A DNA stretch of 64,000 bases from Bacteroidetes bacterium 2013_40CM_41_45. Its GTDB lineage: Bacteria > Bacteroidota > Bacteroidia > AKYH767-A > 2013-40CM-41-45. The translations under genes and the position numbers were made by a program. The stretch lies in NCBI GenBank assembly GCA_002215675.1, contig NGFH01000009.1, positions 1 to 64,000 of the forward strand. The letters are read 5' to 3'. Below are positions 15,780 through 24,820 of this stretch, in pieces. Position 1 is the first letter of the stretch; each line of letters opens with the position of its first letter. The notes beneath the pieces are model-generated. The model did not search any database, was not told the DNA's origin, and was given only the letters and a program-made list of their open reading frames with translations.

Positions 15780-18632
15780 ATGTTGCATCATTATCAAGGT
15801 CAATTTCGCAGGAATATTCTGCAAATTTTTATTGTGGCGGCAGTTTATTTTGTACTTGCCTGGTTAGGGTTACTGCTTGCTATAGAGAATTCAAACGTTT
15901 CACCGGTTTGGCCCTCTGCCGGATTCGCTTTTGCCATGATACTTTTGCTTGGGTACAGAATTACGCCGGGCATTTTATTAGGTGCATTTGTTGCCAACGT
16001 AGCTGTTTTTCTCTCCAACCATACATGTAATTTGCCCACAGCGCTCTGGGCATCTCTTGTGATATCCCTTGGTAATACCGGTGAGGCAGTAGCCGGCACT
16101 TACATGTTAAGGAAATTTGTTCCGGCAGTAAAAAACCATGACTTTTTTCTCAATTCCGGTTCCATATTCTGGTTCTTGTATACGGCAGCGATAACGTGCT
16201 TAATAAGCTGTACCATAGGGGCAACAGCTCTTTTGCTTTCCGGAATAATTACACAGCAGCATTACCTTACCATAGCATTTACCTGGTGGACAGGAGATGT
16301 TTCGGGCGTTCTTCTTATAGCTCCTTTGATTCTTACCTGGTGGCGGAAGCCATTGAAAAGTTTATTTGTATCCGGCCGGAAACATGGTAATCGTTTCGAA
16401 TCTGCCCTGATTTTTTTCTTTGTTGTAATTGTAAGCGGAATTGTTTTTGATGAATGGTTTATGGCCGCCCCGGTTTTCCGGTGGTCTTTTTGGGTTATTC
16501 CCGTCTTGGTTTGGGCCGCTGTTCGCCTGGAACAGCACGAGAGTATTACTGCCGTATTATTTTGTTCTGTAACAGCGGTTTGGGGAACTTTAAATGGCCA
16601 TGGCACCTTTTCGGAATTAACATTAAACGAAGGGCTTGTTTCGGTTGAAGGGTTTACTTCCGTGATTGTTATGACGACATTATTATTGAACAGCGCTGTA
16701 AGGGAACTAAGAGATACAGAAGCAAAACTCCGTACAGCGCATAATGAACTTGAAATGCGCATTAGCGAACGAACAACAAGTCTTCGCGAGCAAAAAGAAT
16801 TTGTCGAAACGCTTTTCAATTCAATCGAAGACATGATATCTGTATTTGACAGGCAGGGCAATTACATAGCTGTGAATAGGAAGACGGAAGAAATATACAA
16901 TCTTAAGAGAAAGGATTTTATCGGTAAAAATGTTTTCGAACTTTTTCCGGCTATCAAAAAAACCAATTTGCACGATAATTTTCTCAAGGCGCTGAAGGGA
17001 GAAGTGATTCACGACGTGTCTTACTTTTCGGAAACTACCGGGAAATATTTCGAAAATTTTTATATCCCTTTAAGAAACAACGAGCAGGAAATCTATGGTG
17101 TTTTAGCTATAGGGCATGACATAACAGAAATAAAAAGGTCAGAGGAGCTTGCCAAACGGAGCGAGGAAAAATTTAGCAAGCTGTTTGATTCATCTCCTTT
17201 TGGTATTGCTTTATCAGAAGTATCTTCAGGAAAATTTGTTGAAACCAATGATAATTTTTTGGATATGATGGGATACAGTCGTGAAGAAATAATCGGGCAT
17301 ACATCACTTGATTTCGATATGCTTGACGCTGGTGAAAGAAAAAAAATCATGCATGGGCTTGAGCAAAACGGTTCGGTAAAAAACCTGGAGGTGGAGATGA
17401 AAAAAAAATCGGGAGAAAAAATATGGGTAATGCAATCCACCGAATTAATTACGGTGGGCGAGGATAAATATCTTCTTAATGCTTTCAACGAAATCAATCA
17501 GCGTAAAAGAGCTGAAGAGCAACTTAAAGAAAGCGAAGAACGCATACAATCTATTTTCAGAAGTGCGCCTTATGCTGTAATTGTCATTGATTCGGCAGGC
17601 AAAATCATAGGATGGAATCCACAGGCAGAAACTATTTTCGGGTGGAAGGCAAAAGAAATTATAGGCAAGTATTTAAGCGATACGATTATACCGGAACGTC
17701 TGCGCGACGCGGGCAAAAACGAATTGTTGCATTATCTACAAACCGCAGCAGGCTCATTCTCAAACCAAACTATTGAGATGCCTGCGCTTGACAAAAGTGG
17801 CAGAGAATTCTTTGTGTACATCAGCATTTCCGTAACCATGATTAAGGGCCAGAAACACTTCACTGCTTTTATGAGTGATATTACCGAATTCAGAAAAGCA
17901 CAGGAAGCTGTAAAGCAAAAATCGAAGGAGCTTGAACGTTCAAACCTGGAACTGGAACAATTTGCCTATGCCGCTTCGCATGATTTGCAGGAACCCCTGC
18001 GTTCTGTTATCGCTTATCTTCAGATTATTGAAAAGAGATATAAAAATAAGCTGGATGCTGATGCAGATGAATTCATACAACGCTCTGTAGATAGCGCTGT
18101 CCGCATGCGCACGCTGATTAATGATTTGCTAAGCTATTCCAGGGTTGGAACTATGGATATTAAATTTGATAAAGTAGACAGCGGTTTTGTGGCAGGCGTA
18201 GCACTTGATAACCTGCATAAACTTATAGAGGAAAATAAAGGCGCTGTTTTATTTGATACTCCTATGCCTGTAGTAACCGGTAGTGATTTGCAACTTACAC
18301 TGTTGTTTCAAAACCTGATTTCAAACGGCATCAAATATAAAAACCAAAGACCACCTCAGGTTATGATAGCTGCTGAAGAAAAAAATTCTCAGTGGCAATT
18401 TTCTGTTAAGGATAATGGAATGGGAATCCGTAGCGAGGACCTCGAAAGGATATTTCTCATCTTTCAACGGCTGCATACACGCGCGGAATTTTCCGGCACC
18501 GGGATAGGGTTGGCGCTCTGCAAAAAAATTGTGCAGCGACACGGAGGAAATATTTGGGTTGAATCGGAACCAGGCAAGGGAAGCACATTTTATTTTACTA
18601 TTCCAAAAAGACCCACACCGGAAGCAGCCTGA
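15780..18632 (+). CDS. MASE1-PAS-PAS-PAS sensor histidine kinase
   Basis: 950 residues. The N-terminal MASE1 integral membrane sensor (about 1-305, some eight segments) carries the family motif SPVWPSAGFAFA and GILLGAFVAN. A coiled coil is followed by three PAS domains (about 340-455, 460-590, 590-705) and HisKA with His734 in AASHDLQEPLRSV. The HATPase_c domain has NLISNGIKYKN, DNGMGI and GTGIGLALCKKIV. It closely resembles the kaiB-operon kinase in its catalytic half. It probably signals to the divergent LytTR regulator or to another orphan. Membrane ligand unknown. Confidence 0.95.
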   Translation: MLHHYQGQFRRNILQIFIVAAVYFVLAWLGLLLAIENSNVSPVWPSAGFAFAMILLLGYRITPGILLGAFVANVAVFLSNHTCNLPTALWASLVISLGNTGEAVAGTYMLRKFVPAVKNHDFFLNSGSIFWFLYTAAITCLISCTIGATALLLSGIITQQHYLTIAFTWWTGDVSGVLLIAPLILTWWRKPLKSLFVSGRKHGNRFESALIFFFVVIVSGIVFDEWFMAAPVFRWSFWVIPVLVWAAVRLEQHESITAVLFCSVTAVWGTLNGHGTFSELTLNEGLVSVEGFTSVIVMTTLLLNSAVRELRDTEAKLRTAHNELEMRISERTTSLREQKEFVETLFNSIEDMISVFDRQGNYIAVNRKTEEIYNLKRKDFIGKNVFELFPAIKKTNLHDNFLKALKGEVIHDVSYFSETTGKYFENFYIPLRNNEQEIYGVLAIGHDITEIKRSEELAKRSEEKFSKLFDSSPFGIALSEVSSGKFVETNDNFLDMMGYSREEIIGHTSLDFDMLDAGERKKIMHGLEQNGSVKNLEVEMKKKSGEKIWVMQSTELITVGEDKYLLNAFNEINQRKRAEEQLKESEERIQSIFRSAPYAVIVIDSAGKIIGWNPQAETIFGWKAKEIIGKYLSDTIIPERLRDAGKNELLHYLQTAAGSFSNQTIEMPALDKSGREFFVYISISVTMIKGQKHFTAFMSDITEFRKAQEAVKQKSKELERSNLELEQFAYAASHDLQEPLRSVIAYLQIIEKRYKNKLDADADEFIQRSVDSAVRMRTLINDLLSYSRVGTMDIKFDKVDSGFVAGVALDNLHKLIEENKGAVLFDTPMPVVTGSDLQLTLLFQNLISNGIKYKNQRPPQVMIAAEEKNSQWQFSVKDNGMGIRSEDLERIFLIFQRLHTRAEFSGTGIGLALCKKIVQRHGGNIWVESEPGKGSTFYFTIPKRPTPEAA

Positions 18633-18671
18633 AGATTTATTTTTTTATTGATTGCAACTTACAAGCAATAA

Positions 18672-18701
18672 AAAAGGGCTGCTTTTGTGGACAGCCCTTT
18701 C
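18672..18701. terminator. Bidirectional terminator between kinase and small exported protein
   Basis: Stem AAAGGGCTG with CAGCCCTTT, 10-base loop, preceded by an A-run. It serves the kinase gene rightward and, with a better T-run, the gene at 18764-19108 leftward. Confidence 0.75.
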
Positions 18702-18763
18702 CGGCAGTTAGGTTTACACGCAGAAATTTTATGCCGGTTATCTTATTATCTTGACTCTCAATC

Positions 18764-19108
18764 TTAGCCTCCTGTATGCAATTTATCTATCTCTGTAGCA
18801 GAGAGCTTATCTACTTTCTTGATTTTAGCATTTGTTTGCAATACCGATGGCAATGAATTTCGAACATCTTCTTCTGATGCTCCCTCCACCACGCCGTAAA
18901 GAATATGGTCATTATAATTACATCCGAAATAAAATTTCGAAAGCTGAAATTCATCCTTCGCTTTCATGTCCTCTAGTGCTTTTCGGCATTGCTCAGGCGT
19001 GTGTGGTGCCATTACAAAGTAATAATCCTTTTTATCATTGCTTGATAGGGGATAATCTTTTGCCGCGGCAATAATTATACTTAAAAAAATGATGTAAAGT
19101 ATTTTCAT
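18764..19108 (-). CDS. Small exported protein, function unknown
   Basis: 114 residues; hydrophobic N terminus (ILYIIFLSIIIAAA) as signal peptide. The mature part is charged with two Cys (EQCRKAL and YFGCNYND) that could form a disulfide. FVMAPHTPEQCRKALEDMKA and HILYGVVEGASEEDVRNSLP suggest a small ferredoxin-like alpha-beta fold. No family recognised. Followed by a terminator. Confidence 0.7.
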   Translation of the reverse strand: MKILYIIFLSIIIAAAKDYPLSSNDKKDYYFVMAPHTPEQCRKALEDMKAKDEFQLSKFYFGCNYNDHILYGVVEGASEEDVRNSLPSVLQTNAKIKKVDKLSATEIDKLHTGG

Positions 19109-19165
19109 TTTTTTGCTTTCCTCGTTTTTTAAATTGCTGAATTATTTGTTTAATGTATTTTTTTT

Positions 19166-19204
19166 TAAAAAAACCCCTGCACGATACGATCCCGCAGGGG
19201 TATC
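19166..19204 (-). terminator. Orphan leftward terminator (end of putative sRNA)
   Basis: Minus strand: stem ACCCCTGC with GCAGGGGT, 16-base loop partly self-complementary, then seven T. It stands upstream of the gene at 19108 and has no protein gene behind it, only the promoter at 19293-19334. Confidence 0.85.
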
Positions 19205-19286
19205 CAACATTTGCCTGAAATGAAAACCAGTTATCGGCTGATTGATATTTCGGATGTGGATTTCTTGTTATCCCCCTTTGAATGCC
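19166..19286 (-). ncRNA. Putative small RNA of about 120 nt
   Basis: Defined by a complete promoter (octamer plus TACTTTTG box at 19293-19300) giving a start near 19286, and by a strong terminator ending near 19166. No open frame of sensible composition lies inside. It matches no RNA family I can recognise. The remaining stretch up to the next gene at 19622 (19335-19621) shows nothing but A/T-rich DNA. Confidence 0.55.
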
Positions 19287-19292
19287 ATAGTT

Positions 19293-19334
19293 CAAAAGTA
19301 CTTCAACCATCAGCCCTTGATTAAAATTTTCGAT
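19293..19334 (-). promoter_or_regulatory. ATCGAAAA-N26-TACTTTTG promoter of the putative sRNA
   Basis: Minus strand: ATCGAAAA (19334-19327), 26 bases, perfect -7 box TACTTTTG (19300-19293). Confidence 0.62.
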
Positions 19335-19621
19335 TACACAAAACAATAACCCGATAACTGGACAAAAAATAACGGCGGGTTATTTTCTCCAGCAAAATTT
19401 TGAAACAGGCACGAAATTTTCTGACTATCTTTACGATAAATAAGATTTAATAACTGTGTCAAACAACAGAGTAATACATTTTGAAATCTAGGCAGATGAT
19501 GTAGAAACTCCGCTACAAAATGAGCATTTTTTTTCTCAAGCTCACGAATAACTTTTCAGTAAACAGGGCCAAAGAATTTATGGTATAATTTTTAAAGAAT
19601 ATATAGTAAAAAATTATAGCC

Positions 19622-19804
19622 ATGGCTAAGTACTCAAAGAAAGCACAGGATACTGTGAGAAGCGCAGTTAAGCGCGCCAAAAAAGGAACGCTTCGTTCAG
19701 GACGCAGCGGTAAAAAAGTAACAAGCCGGAGACAGGCGATTGCTATAGGACTGAGTGAAGCAAGAAAAAAAGGAGCAAAAGTTCCAAAGAACCCTTCAAG
19801 TTAA
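19622..19804 (+). CDS. DUF6496 small basic protein
   Basis: 60 residues, very Lys/Arg-rich. The C-terminal half has the family core SGKKVTSRRQAIAIGLSEARKKGAKVPK. Members are short, histone-like in composition, and often stand near ligD/ku in soil and environmental bacteria; the function is not established. DNA binding is an inference from charge. The next gene starts 6 nt after its stop, so the two are co-transcribed. Confidence 0.88.
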   Translation: MAKYSKKAQDTVRSAVKRAKKGTLRSGRSGKKVTSRRQAIAIGLSEARKKGAKVPKNPSS

Positions 19805-19810
19805 TTCATC

Positions 19811-20173
19811 ATGAAAAAGGATATACCGTTTGAAACCGAAGCTCATTCACTTGCCGGAAGAGCCGCAATGGATTTATTTCCCGAAGAAGATTTAAATGCA
19901 TTGGCTTCGAGGTTGATTCCGCTCTATAACCCGGAAAGGTTTGACGCTGCTGCGTTGAGATTATACCTGCAGAAAGGGGAGCAGATTATTACTTTGTATG
20001 CCGTAGATAAATTCAAGCAGGAGCAAAGCAATTATCCGAAAGATAAACTGCCTGTAAAAAAATTTAAGATAAGAATACCGCCACGCGAATTTCTCAGATA
20101 TGTTAAGAGATTTGACCTTACACTTACCAACGATGCTTACGACATCCAGGATATGCTGGTAATAAATAGATAA
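19811..20173 (+). CDS. Hypothetical protein of the ligD locus
   Basis: 120 residues, cytoplasmic, no named family. Readable features are ETEAHSLAGRAAMDLFPEED, LYLQKGEQIITLYAVDKFKQ and a basic stretch KKFKIRIPPREFLRYVKRFD. It follows the DUF6496 gene by 6 nt and precedes ligD by 75 nt, which suggests a role with end joining or stress resistance, but only by association. Confidence 0.75.
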   Translation: MKKDIPFETEAHSLAGRAAMDLFPEEDLNALASRLIPLYNPERFDAAALRLYLQKGEQIITLYAVDKFKQEQSNYPKDKLPVKKFKIRIPPREFLRYVKRFDLTLTNDAYDIQDMLVINR

Positions 20174-20223
20174 GTTTCATGTGAGGGGATTTTTCTAATT
20201 CTGCTAATCAACACGAATTGGAA

Positions 20224-20231
20224 TAATTTTG
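20224..20231 (+). promoter_or_regulatory. Candidate -7 box of ligD
   Basis: TAATTTTG, a perfect TAnnTTTG box 17 bases upstream of the ATG at 20249. It overlaps a GTG at 20231 that would otherwise be the upstream start, so the ATG is preferred. No ATCGAAAA octamer 26 bases upstream. Confidence 0.45.
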
Positions 20232-20248
20232 TGATTAATCCTGCAATC

Positions 20249-22768
20249 ATGGGGCTGAAAGAATACAAGCAAAAACGGAATTTCCGGAAAACCAAGGAAC
20301 CGGAAGGGAAGAAAAAAAGGAAATCATCCTCTCATATTTTTGTTGTGCAACAGCATGCTGCAACCCGCTTGCACTATGATTTTCGTCTCGGACTGAACGG
20401 TGTTTTAAAAAGCTGGGCAGTTCCCAAAGGCCCTTCCATGAATCCCAATGATAAGCGCCTTGCCATGATGGTGGAAGACCATCCATTTGCTTACAAAGAT
20501 TTTGAAGGAACTATTCCCGAGGGAAATTATGGTGCCGGAAATGTTATTGTATGGGATAACGGGATTTATCATGGCATAGGAAAGGATGGAGGTAGTGACG
20601 ATAAATCTTTGCTGAAAGGGATAGAAAAAGGGCACATTAGTTTTTTCCTGGAGGGTAAAAAACTCAAAGGAGAATTTTCTCTTATCAAAATGCAGGGTAG
20701 CCCCCAGCCGAATGCATGGCTGCTCATAAAAAAAGATGATGAGTATGCTTTGAAAGAAGACATTCTGAAAAAAAATAAATCTGTCTTTACAGGTAAAAAA
20801 CTGGAAGAAAGAAAAAAGGAAAAAAAAAATTCTACAAGACCTTCTAAGCCGAAAATTGAAAAGACTGAAAAGCTCCGCATAAAAAAAGCAGAGCTGGTCA
20901 AGCCCATGGCGGCAGAACTTGCTGATGAGCCGTTTGATGACAAAGATTGGGTTTTTGAAATGAAGTACGATGGTTACAGGGCGCTTGCTTCGTTGGACGG
21001 AAATGGAAATGTGCTGCTTTATAGCAGGAATCTTTTATCATTCAATAATGCGTATCCTGAAATTGTCAATGAATTAGAAAAAATTAATTACGAGGCATTA
21101 CTTGATGGAGAAATAGTAATTGAGGATGAAAAAGGACGCTCACATTTTCAACTCTTGCAGAATTATAAGGCGACCGGCAAGGGGCCTCTTAAGTATTATG
21201 TCTTTGATTTATTACGCCTGAATGGAGAGGACACTATGCGGCTTACCTTGCTGCAGCGAAAAGAATTACTTCGTGAGCTGATCAGGAAATTTTCGTTCAC
21301 CAATGTCTTTTATTCCGACCATATTGCCGAAAAGGGAAAAGCCTTTTTTTCTGCGGCGGTCAAAAACAAGCTCGAGGGAATTATGGCGAAGAATGCTGAG
21401 AGCACTTACATTCCGGGCAAGCGTACCCGGAGTTGGCTGAAAATAAAAATTGCCCATCAGCAGGAAGCCGTAATCGCCGGCATCACTGAACCAAAAGGAG
21501 CGCGAACTTTATTTGGCTCGCTTTTGTTGGGAGTATATGAAAATGGAAACCTGGAATACATCGGCCACTGCGGTACCGGTTTTGATGAAGCGACATTAAA
21601 AGAACTTTATAATAAATTTAAACCGTACTTCGTTTCGCAGTCGCCTTTTCCAAAGAAGGTAAATGTGAATGCAAAAGCACAATGGCTGAAGCCAAAGTTT
21701 GTTTGCGAAGTTAAATTTAGCGAGTGGACTGAAGATGGCTCTATGAGACATCCTGTATTCCTGGGGTTGAGAGAGGATAAAAGCCCTGAGGAAGTAAAAA
21801 GAGAAATTGTTGATATAGCAGAAAATAAAAAACCTGCCATGAAAGAAAAAAAATCTACCGATAACTATGAATTAAAAATCGGGAAAGTAACATTGAAGCT
21901 TACTAATCAAAATAAAATATATTTTCCCGGAGAAGGAATAACGAAGGGCGATTTGATAAATTATTATTCGGAAATTTCGTCCGTCATTTTACCTTACCTG
22001 AAGGACCGCCCTCAATCGATGAACCGGTTTCCAAATGGTATTCAGCAGGGAAGTTTTTATCAGAAGGACGTAGACAAAAAAACAATTCCGGAGTGGGTAA
22101 CGACTGAAAAAGTTTATTCTGAATCAAATAAAAAAAATATAAACTATCTTATATGTAACGATAAGGCAACGTTGATTTATATGGCCAACCTGGGATGCAT
22201 AGAAATCAACCCGTGGAATTCCAGGATTACAAACTTGCACAACCCGGATTGGATGGTGATTGACCTTGACCCGGAAAAAATTCCTTTCAAAGAAGTGGCA
22301 AGAGCAGCACAGGAAGTAAGAAAAGTTTTAGACGAACTTGAAATTGAAAGCTATTGTAAAACATCTGGCGCTACCGGCTTGCATATATATGTTCCTCTGG
22401 CAGCAAAATATGATTACGATGTTGTAAAAGAATTTGCGGAGCTTATTGCTCATATTACACATGAGAGATTGCCAAAAACTACGAGTATACTTCGGCTTCC
22501 ATCTAAACGGCAGGGAAAAGTTTATCTCGATTTTTTGCAAAACCGCAGAGGGCAAACGCTGGCGGCTCCTTATTCGGTCAGGCCGAAACCCGGGGCACCG
22601 GTGTCAACGCCACTGGAGTGGAATGAAGTAACTGAAAAACTTGATCCCTCCGCGTATACAATAAAAACTATTCTAAAGCGCTTAGAAAAAAAAGGCGATA
22701 TGTGGGAACCGGTAATCGGAAAGGGAGTTAATCTTGCTAAAACATTAAAAGCACTTAACTCGGGATAA
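20249..22768 (+). CDS. ligD: ATP-dependent DNA ligase LigD (phosphoesterase-ligase-polymerase)
   Basis: 839 residues, all three domains of bacterial NHEJ ligase. 3'-phosphoesterase (about 1-170): HIFVVQQHAATRLHYDFRL and FEGTIPEGNYGAG. Adenylating ligase (about 215-530): catalytic Lys239 in FEMKYDGYRA, then DGEIVIED. Primase-like polymerase (about 550-835): DRPQSMNRFPNG, WMVIDLDP, SGATGLHIYVPL. The order PE-Lig-Pol is that of Pseudomonas, not Mycobacterium. A Lys-rich linker joins the first two domains. It works with Ku to trim, fill and seal double-strand breaks. Its stop is 15 nt from the convergent ku stop. Confidence 0.97.
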   Translation: MGLKEYKQKRNFRKTKEPEGKKKRKSSSHIFVVQQHAATRLHYDFRLGLNGVLKSWAVPKGPSMNPNDKRLAMMVEDHPFAYKDFEGTIPEGNYGAGNVIVWDNGIYHGIGKDGGSDDKSLLKGIEKGHISFFLEGKKLKGEFSLIKMQGSPQPNAWLLIKKDDEYALKEDILKKNKSVFTGKKLEERKKEKKNSTRPSKPKIEKTEKLRIKKAELVKPMAAELADEPFDDKDWVFEMKYDGYRALASLDGNGNVLLYSRNLLSFNNAYPEIVNELEKINYEALLDGEIVIEDEKGRSHFQLLQNYKATGKGPLKYYVFDLLRLNGEDTMRLTLLQRKELLRELIRKFSFTNVFYSDHIAEKGKAFFSAAVKNKLEGIMAKNAESTYIPGKRTRSWLKIKIAHQQEAVIAGITEPKGARTLFGSLLLGVYENGNLEYIGHCGTGFDEATLKELYNKFKPYFVSQSPFPKKVNVNAKAQWLKPKFVCEVKFSEWTEDGSMRHPVFLGLREDKSPEEVKREIVDIAENKKPAMKEKKSTDNYELKIGKVTLKLTNQNKIYFPGEGITKGDLINYYSEISSVILPYLKDRPQSMNRFPNGIQQGSFYQKDVDKKTIPEWVTTEKVYSESNKKNINYLICNDKATLIYMANLGCIEINPWNSRITNLHNPDWMVIDLDPEKIPFKEVARAAQEVRKVLDELEIESYCKTSGATGLHIYVPLAAKYDYDVVKEFAELIAHITHERLPKTTSILRLPSKRQGKVYLDFLQNRRGQTLAAPYSVRPKPGAPVSTPLEWNEVTEKLDPSAYTIKTILKRLEKKGDMWEPVIGKGVNLAKTLKALNSG

Positions 22769-22783
22769 AATTCTGAAAAAAAT

Positions 22784-23560
22784 TCATGAAACTTTTTTTC
22801 TCTTCTCTTCAAGACTGGCTTTCAACAGCGACATGAGGTCAGAAGACTTTCTATGCACGAGTTGCATTTTAGGCTTTTTTGGTTTTATGCCTTTTGACTT
22901 TTGCTTAATAATATCAAGCAGCTTTTCCGTATAAGTATCCTTGTATGCTGAAACATCAAATTTTTCTGTAAGCTGGTCAATCAATTTTATAGCCATATCC
23001 ATTTCTTTTGGTTTTGACTTTGTCGCTTCGGGAACATTTAATTCATTCTTGTCTCGTATTTCCTGCTCGAAACGAATTCGTTCCAGCATAAGCACATCTT
23101 CATAAGGTTTCAGGATAGCAAGTGTTTCCCTATTTCGCATCACGAAAGAACCTACGCCAACTTTACCTGACTTGGCAAGGGCATCTCTGAAAATAGCGTA
23201 TGCTTTTTCGCCGCCTTTGTCCGGTTCAATATAATACGGTGACTCATAATAAATCGGGTCGATCTCGTTCTCGCTAACAAAATTTGTTATTTCAATCGTG
23301 TGAGTTTTTTTAGCGTCCGCACTTTCAAAATCTTCAGGCTCCAGCACAACGTATTCATCTTGATACATGTATCCTTTTACAATATTCTCGTAAGGAACTT
23401 CTTTACCCGTATTTGCATTAACACGTTTAAATTTTATGTTAGCTAAATCCTTGCTGTCAAGCATGTCAAGGTCGAGGGAACTGCTCTGAACGGCTGAATA
23501 CAACTTTACCGGGATATTGACCAGCCCAAAACTGATGGCTCCTTTCCAAATTGATTTCAT
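22784..23560 (-). CDS. ku: Ku protein, NHEJ end-binding
   Basis: 258 residues from the ATG at 23560 ([20 protein letters not shown] is the standard Ku start; an ATG 13 codons upstream adds unrelated residues). The bacterial Ku core homodimerises into a ring on DNA ends and recruits LigD. Conserved [29 protein letters not shown] and the Lys-rich C terminus ([15 protein letters not shown]) that extends DNA binding. Convergent with ligD; both are needed for NHEJ. Confidence 0.97.
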   Translation of the reverse strand: MKSIWKGAISFGLVNIPVKLYSAVQSSSLDLDMLDSKDLANIKFKRVNANTGKEVPYENIVKGYMYQDEYVVLEPEDFESADAKKTHTIEITNFVSENEIDPIYYESPYYIEPDKGGEKAYAIFRDALAKSGKVGVGSFVMRNRETLAILKPYEDVLMLERIRFEQEIRDKNELNVPEATKSKPKEMDMAIKLIDQLTEKFDVSAYKDTYTEKLLDIIKQKSKGIKPKKPKMQLVHRKSSDLMSLLKASLEEKRKKVS

Positions 23561-23612
23561 GGCATCATTTTTTATAAATAGAATAACATACGGCATCATT
23601 TGCCGCCTTTAA

Positions 23613-23620
23613 CAAAGATA
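23613..23620 (-). promoter_or_regulatory. Candidate -7 box of ku
   Basis: TATCTTTG on the minus strand, 52 bases upstream of the ku ATG. No octamer at the 26-base spacing. Confidence 0.4.
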
Positions 23621-23656
23621 AAAAATCATACCAAATATTTCTTATTTTAATACGCT

Positions 23657-24433
23657 GTGTTGAGTCGTAAAAGACAGAAAAAATATTTTAAAAAGAGATG
23701 GAAGGCACTGAAGGCGCACCTTTTGGCCTTTTTTGAAACAATAAACCCTGAAGAGCTGCACAGGATGCGCGTGGAAATAAAAAAAATAAATGCCTTAATA
23801 ATCTTTTTACATGATTATTCAAGAAAAAAAACGATTTCAGATTCCTTTAAACCGATTAAGAAAATATTTAAACGGGCTGGCTTAACCCGGAGCGCTCATG
23901 TGAATTTACAATTCGTTGAAAAATACCATTTATTCCATGAGGAATTCAAAAACGAGCAGAATAGGAACTTGGTTTATCAAACCGGAAAGTTTTGTCAGAA
24001 GCGTGACGAATATTTATCTCTGATAAAAGAAGCACACAAAGACATTTCGGGGAATTTTCGCAACATAAATAGTAAATTTATTCTGCAGGTTTTCGAAAAA
24101 CAAAAAAACCAATTATCCTGGCTCTTTGCTATAGATAATCCCGAAAAAAAATTGCATCGCTGCAGGAAAAAAATAAAATTCTTATTGTACCTGCATCATA
24201 TGCTGCCTAAGCGCATTGCCGGTAAATTACAGGTTGATACAAATTATTTAAGCCAGTTGGAAGAATCTATCGGAAAATGGCATGATACAGTTTCTGCAAT
24301 GGAGCTTTTAAAAATTAAGGACTATTCTGATAAAGCTGTCTTAACTCAACTCGAAAAGCAAGCACAAAGAACCTTACACCTGATTAACACACGGTCTTCT
24401 GATTTTTTAGAAAAAGTTAAGGGCAAAAAATAA
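23657..24433 (+). CDS. CHAD domain protein
   Basis: 258 residues, strongly basic, all alpha. CHAD repeats are marked by ELHRMRVEIKKINA near the N terminus and LHRCRKKIKFLLYL in the second half, with His/Lys/Arg placed to bind polyphosphate. The family targets polyphosphate granules; no CYTH phosphatase domain is attached here. GTG start at 23657 (TTG in the next codon is also possible). Divergent from ku. The link to stress biology fits the neighbourhood. Confidence 0.88.
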   Translation: MLSRKRQKKYFKKRWKALKAHLLAFFETINPEELHRMRVEIKKINALIIFLHDYSRKKTISDSFKPIKKIFKRAGLTRSAHVNLQFVEKYHLFHEEFKNEQNRNLVYQTGKFCQKRDEYLSLIKEAHKDISGNFRNINSKFILQVFEKQKNQLSWLFAIDNPEKKLHRCRKKIKFLLYLHHMLPKRIAGKLQVDTNYLSQLEESIGKWHDTVSAMELLKIKDYSDKAVLTQLEKQAQRTLHLINTRSSDFLEKVKGKK

Positions 24434-24499
24434 AAATTGCCATTGCAGATTTTCTTTCGGAATGATATTTGAATTCTTTTTCCGGTTAATACCTGGAAA

Positions 24500-24820
24500 A
24501 TGAGCCTGCTTAATACTTTATTGCGTTTAGGGATTATCTCAAGTCTTTCAGACAGGGAAGCGTTTATTAATAAAACATCGCAGCTTATAGAGCGATATTA
24601 TGATGACTCCCAGACTGCAGAACGCCTAGCAAAGGTTCTTGCAACTTATCTGGAAGATGTAAAAGATAATCTTAACATGAGCCGCGCTGTTAAAAATTCA
24701 TTAAACAAAACAGATGTTGCAACGAAGGAAGACATTGCAGAAATAAACAAAATACTGCAAGATTTAATTGTGGAACTCCGGGAACAAAAGAACAAGAATC
24801 CTGATGACGGAATTTCTTAA
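24500..24820 (+). CDS. Small hypothetical protein coupled to the ABC1 kinase gene
   Basis: 106 residues, helical and charged (SDREAFINKTSQLIERYYDD, VKNSLNKTDVATKEDIAEIN, LQDLIVELREQKNK), with a predicted C-terminal coiled coil. Its end overlaps the kinase start by 17 nt, so translation is coupled. Possibly a regulatory or targeting subunit of the kinase. No family recognised. Confidence 0.75.
   Translation: MSLLNTLLRLGIISSLSDREAFINKTSQLIERYYDDSQTAERLAKVLATYLEDVKDNLNMSRAVKNSLNKTDVATKEDIAEINKILQDLIVELREQKNKNPDDGIS

Noticed and set aside
19035-19346. Minus-strand frame of 103 codons
   Set aside because: It crosses the terminator at 19166-19204 and the start of another gene; the promoter and terminator fit a small RNA better.
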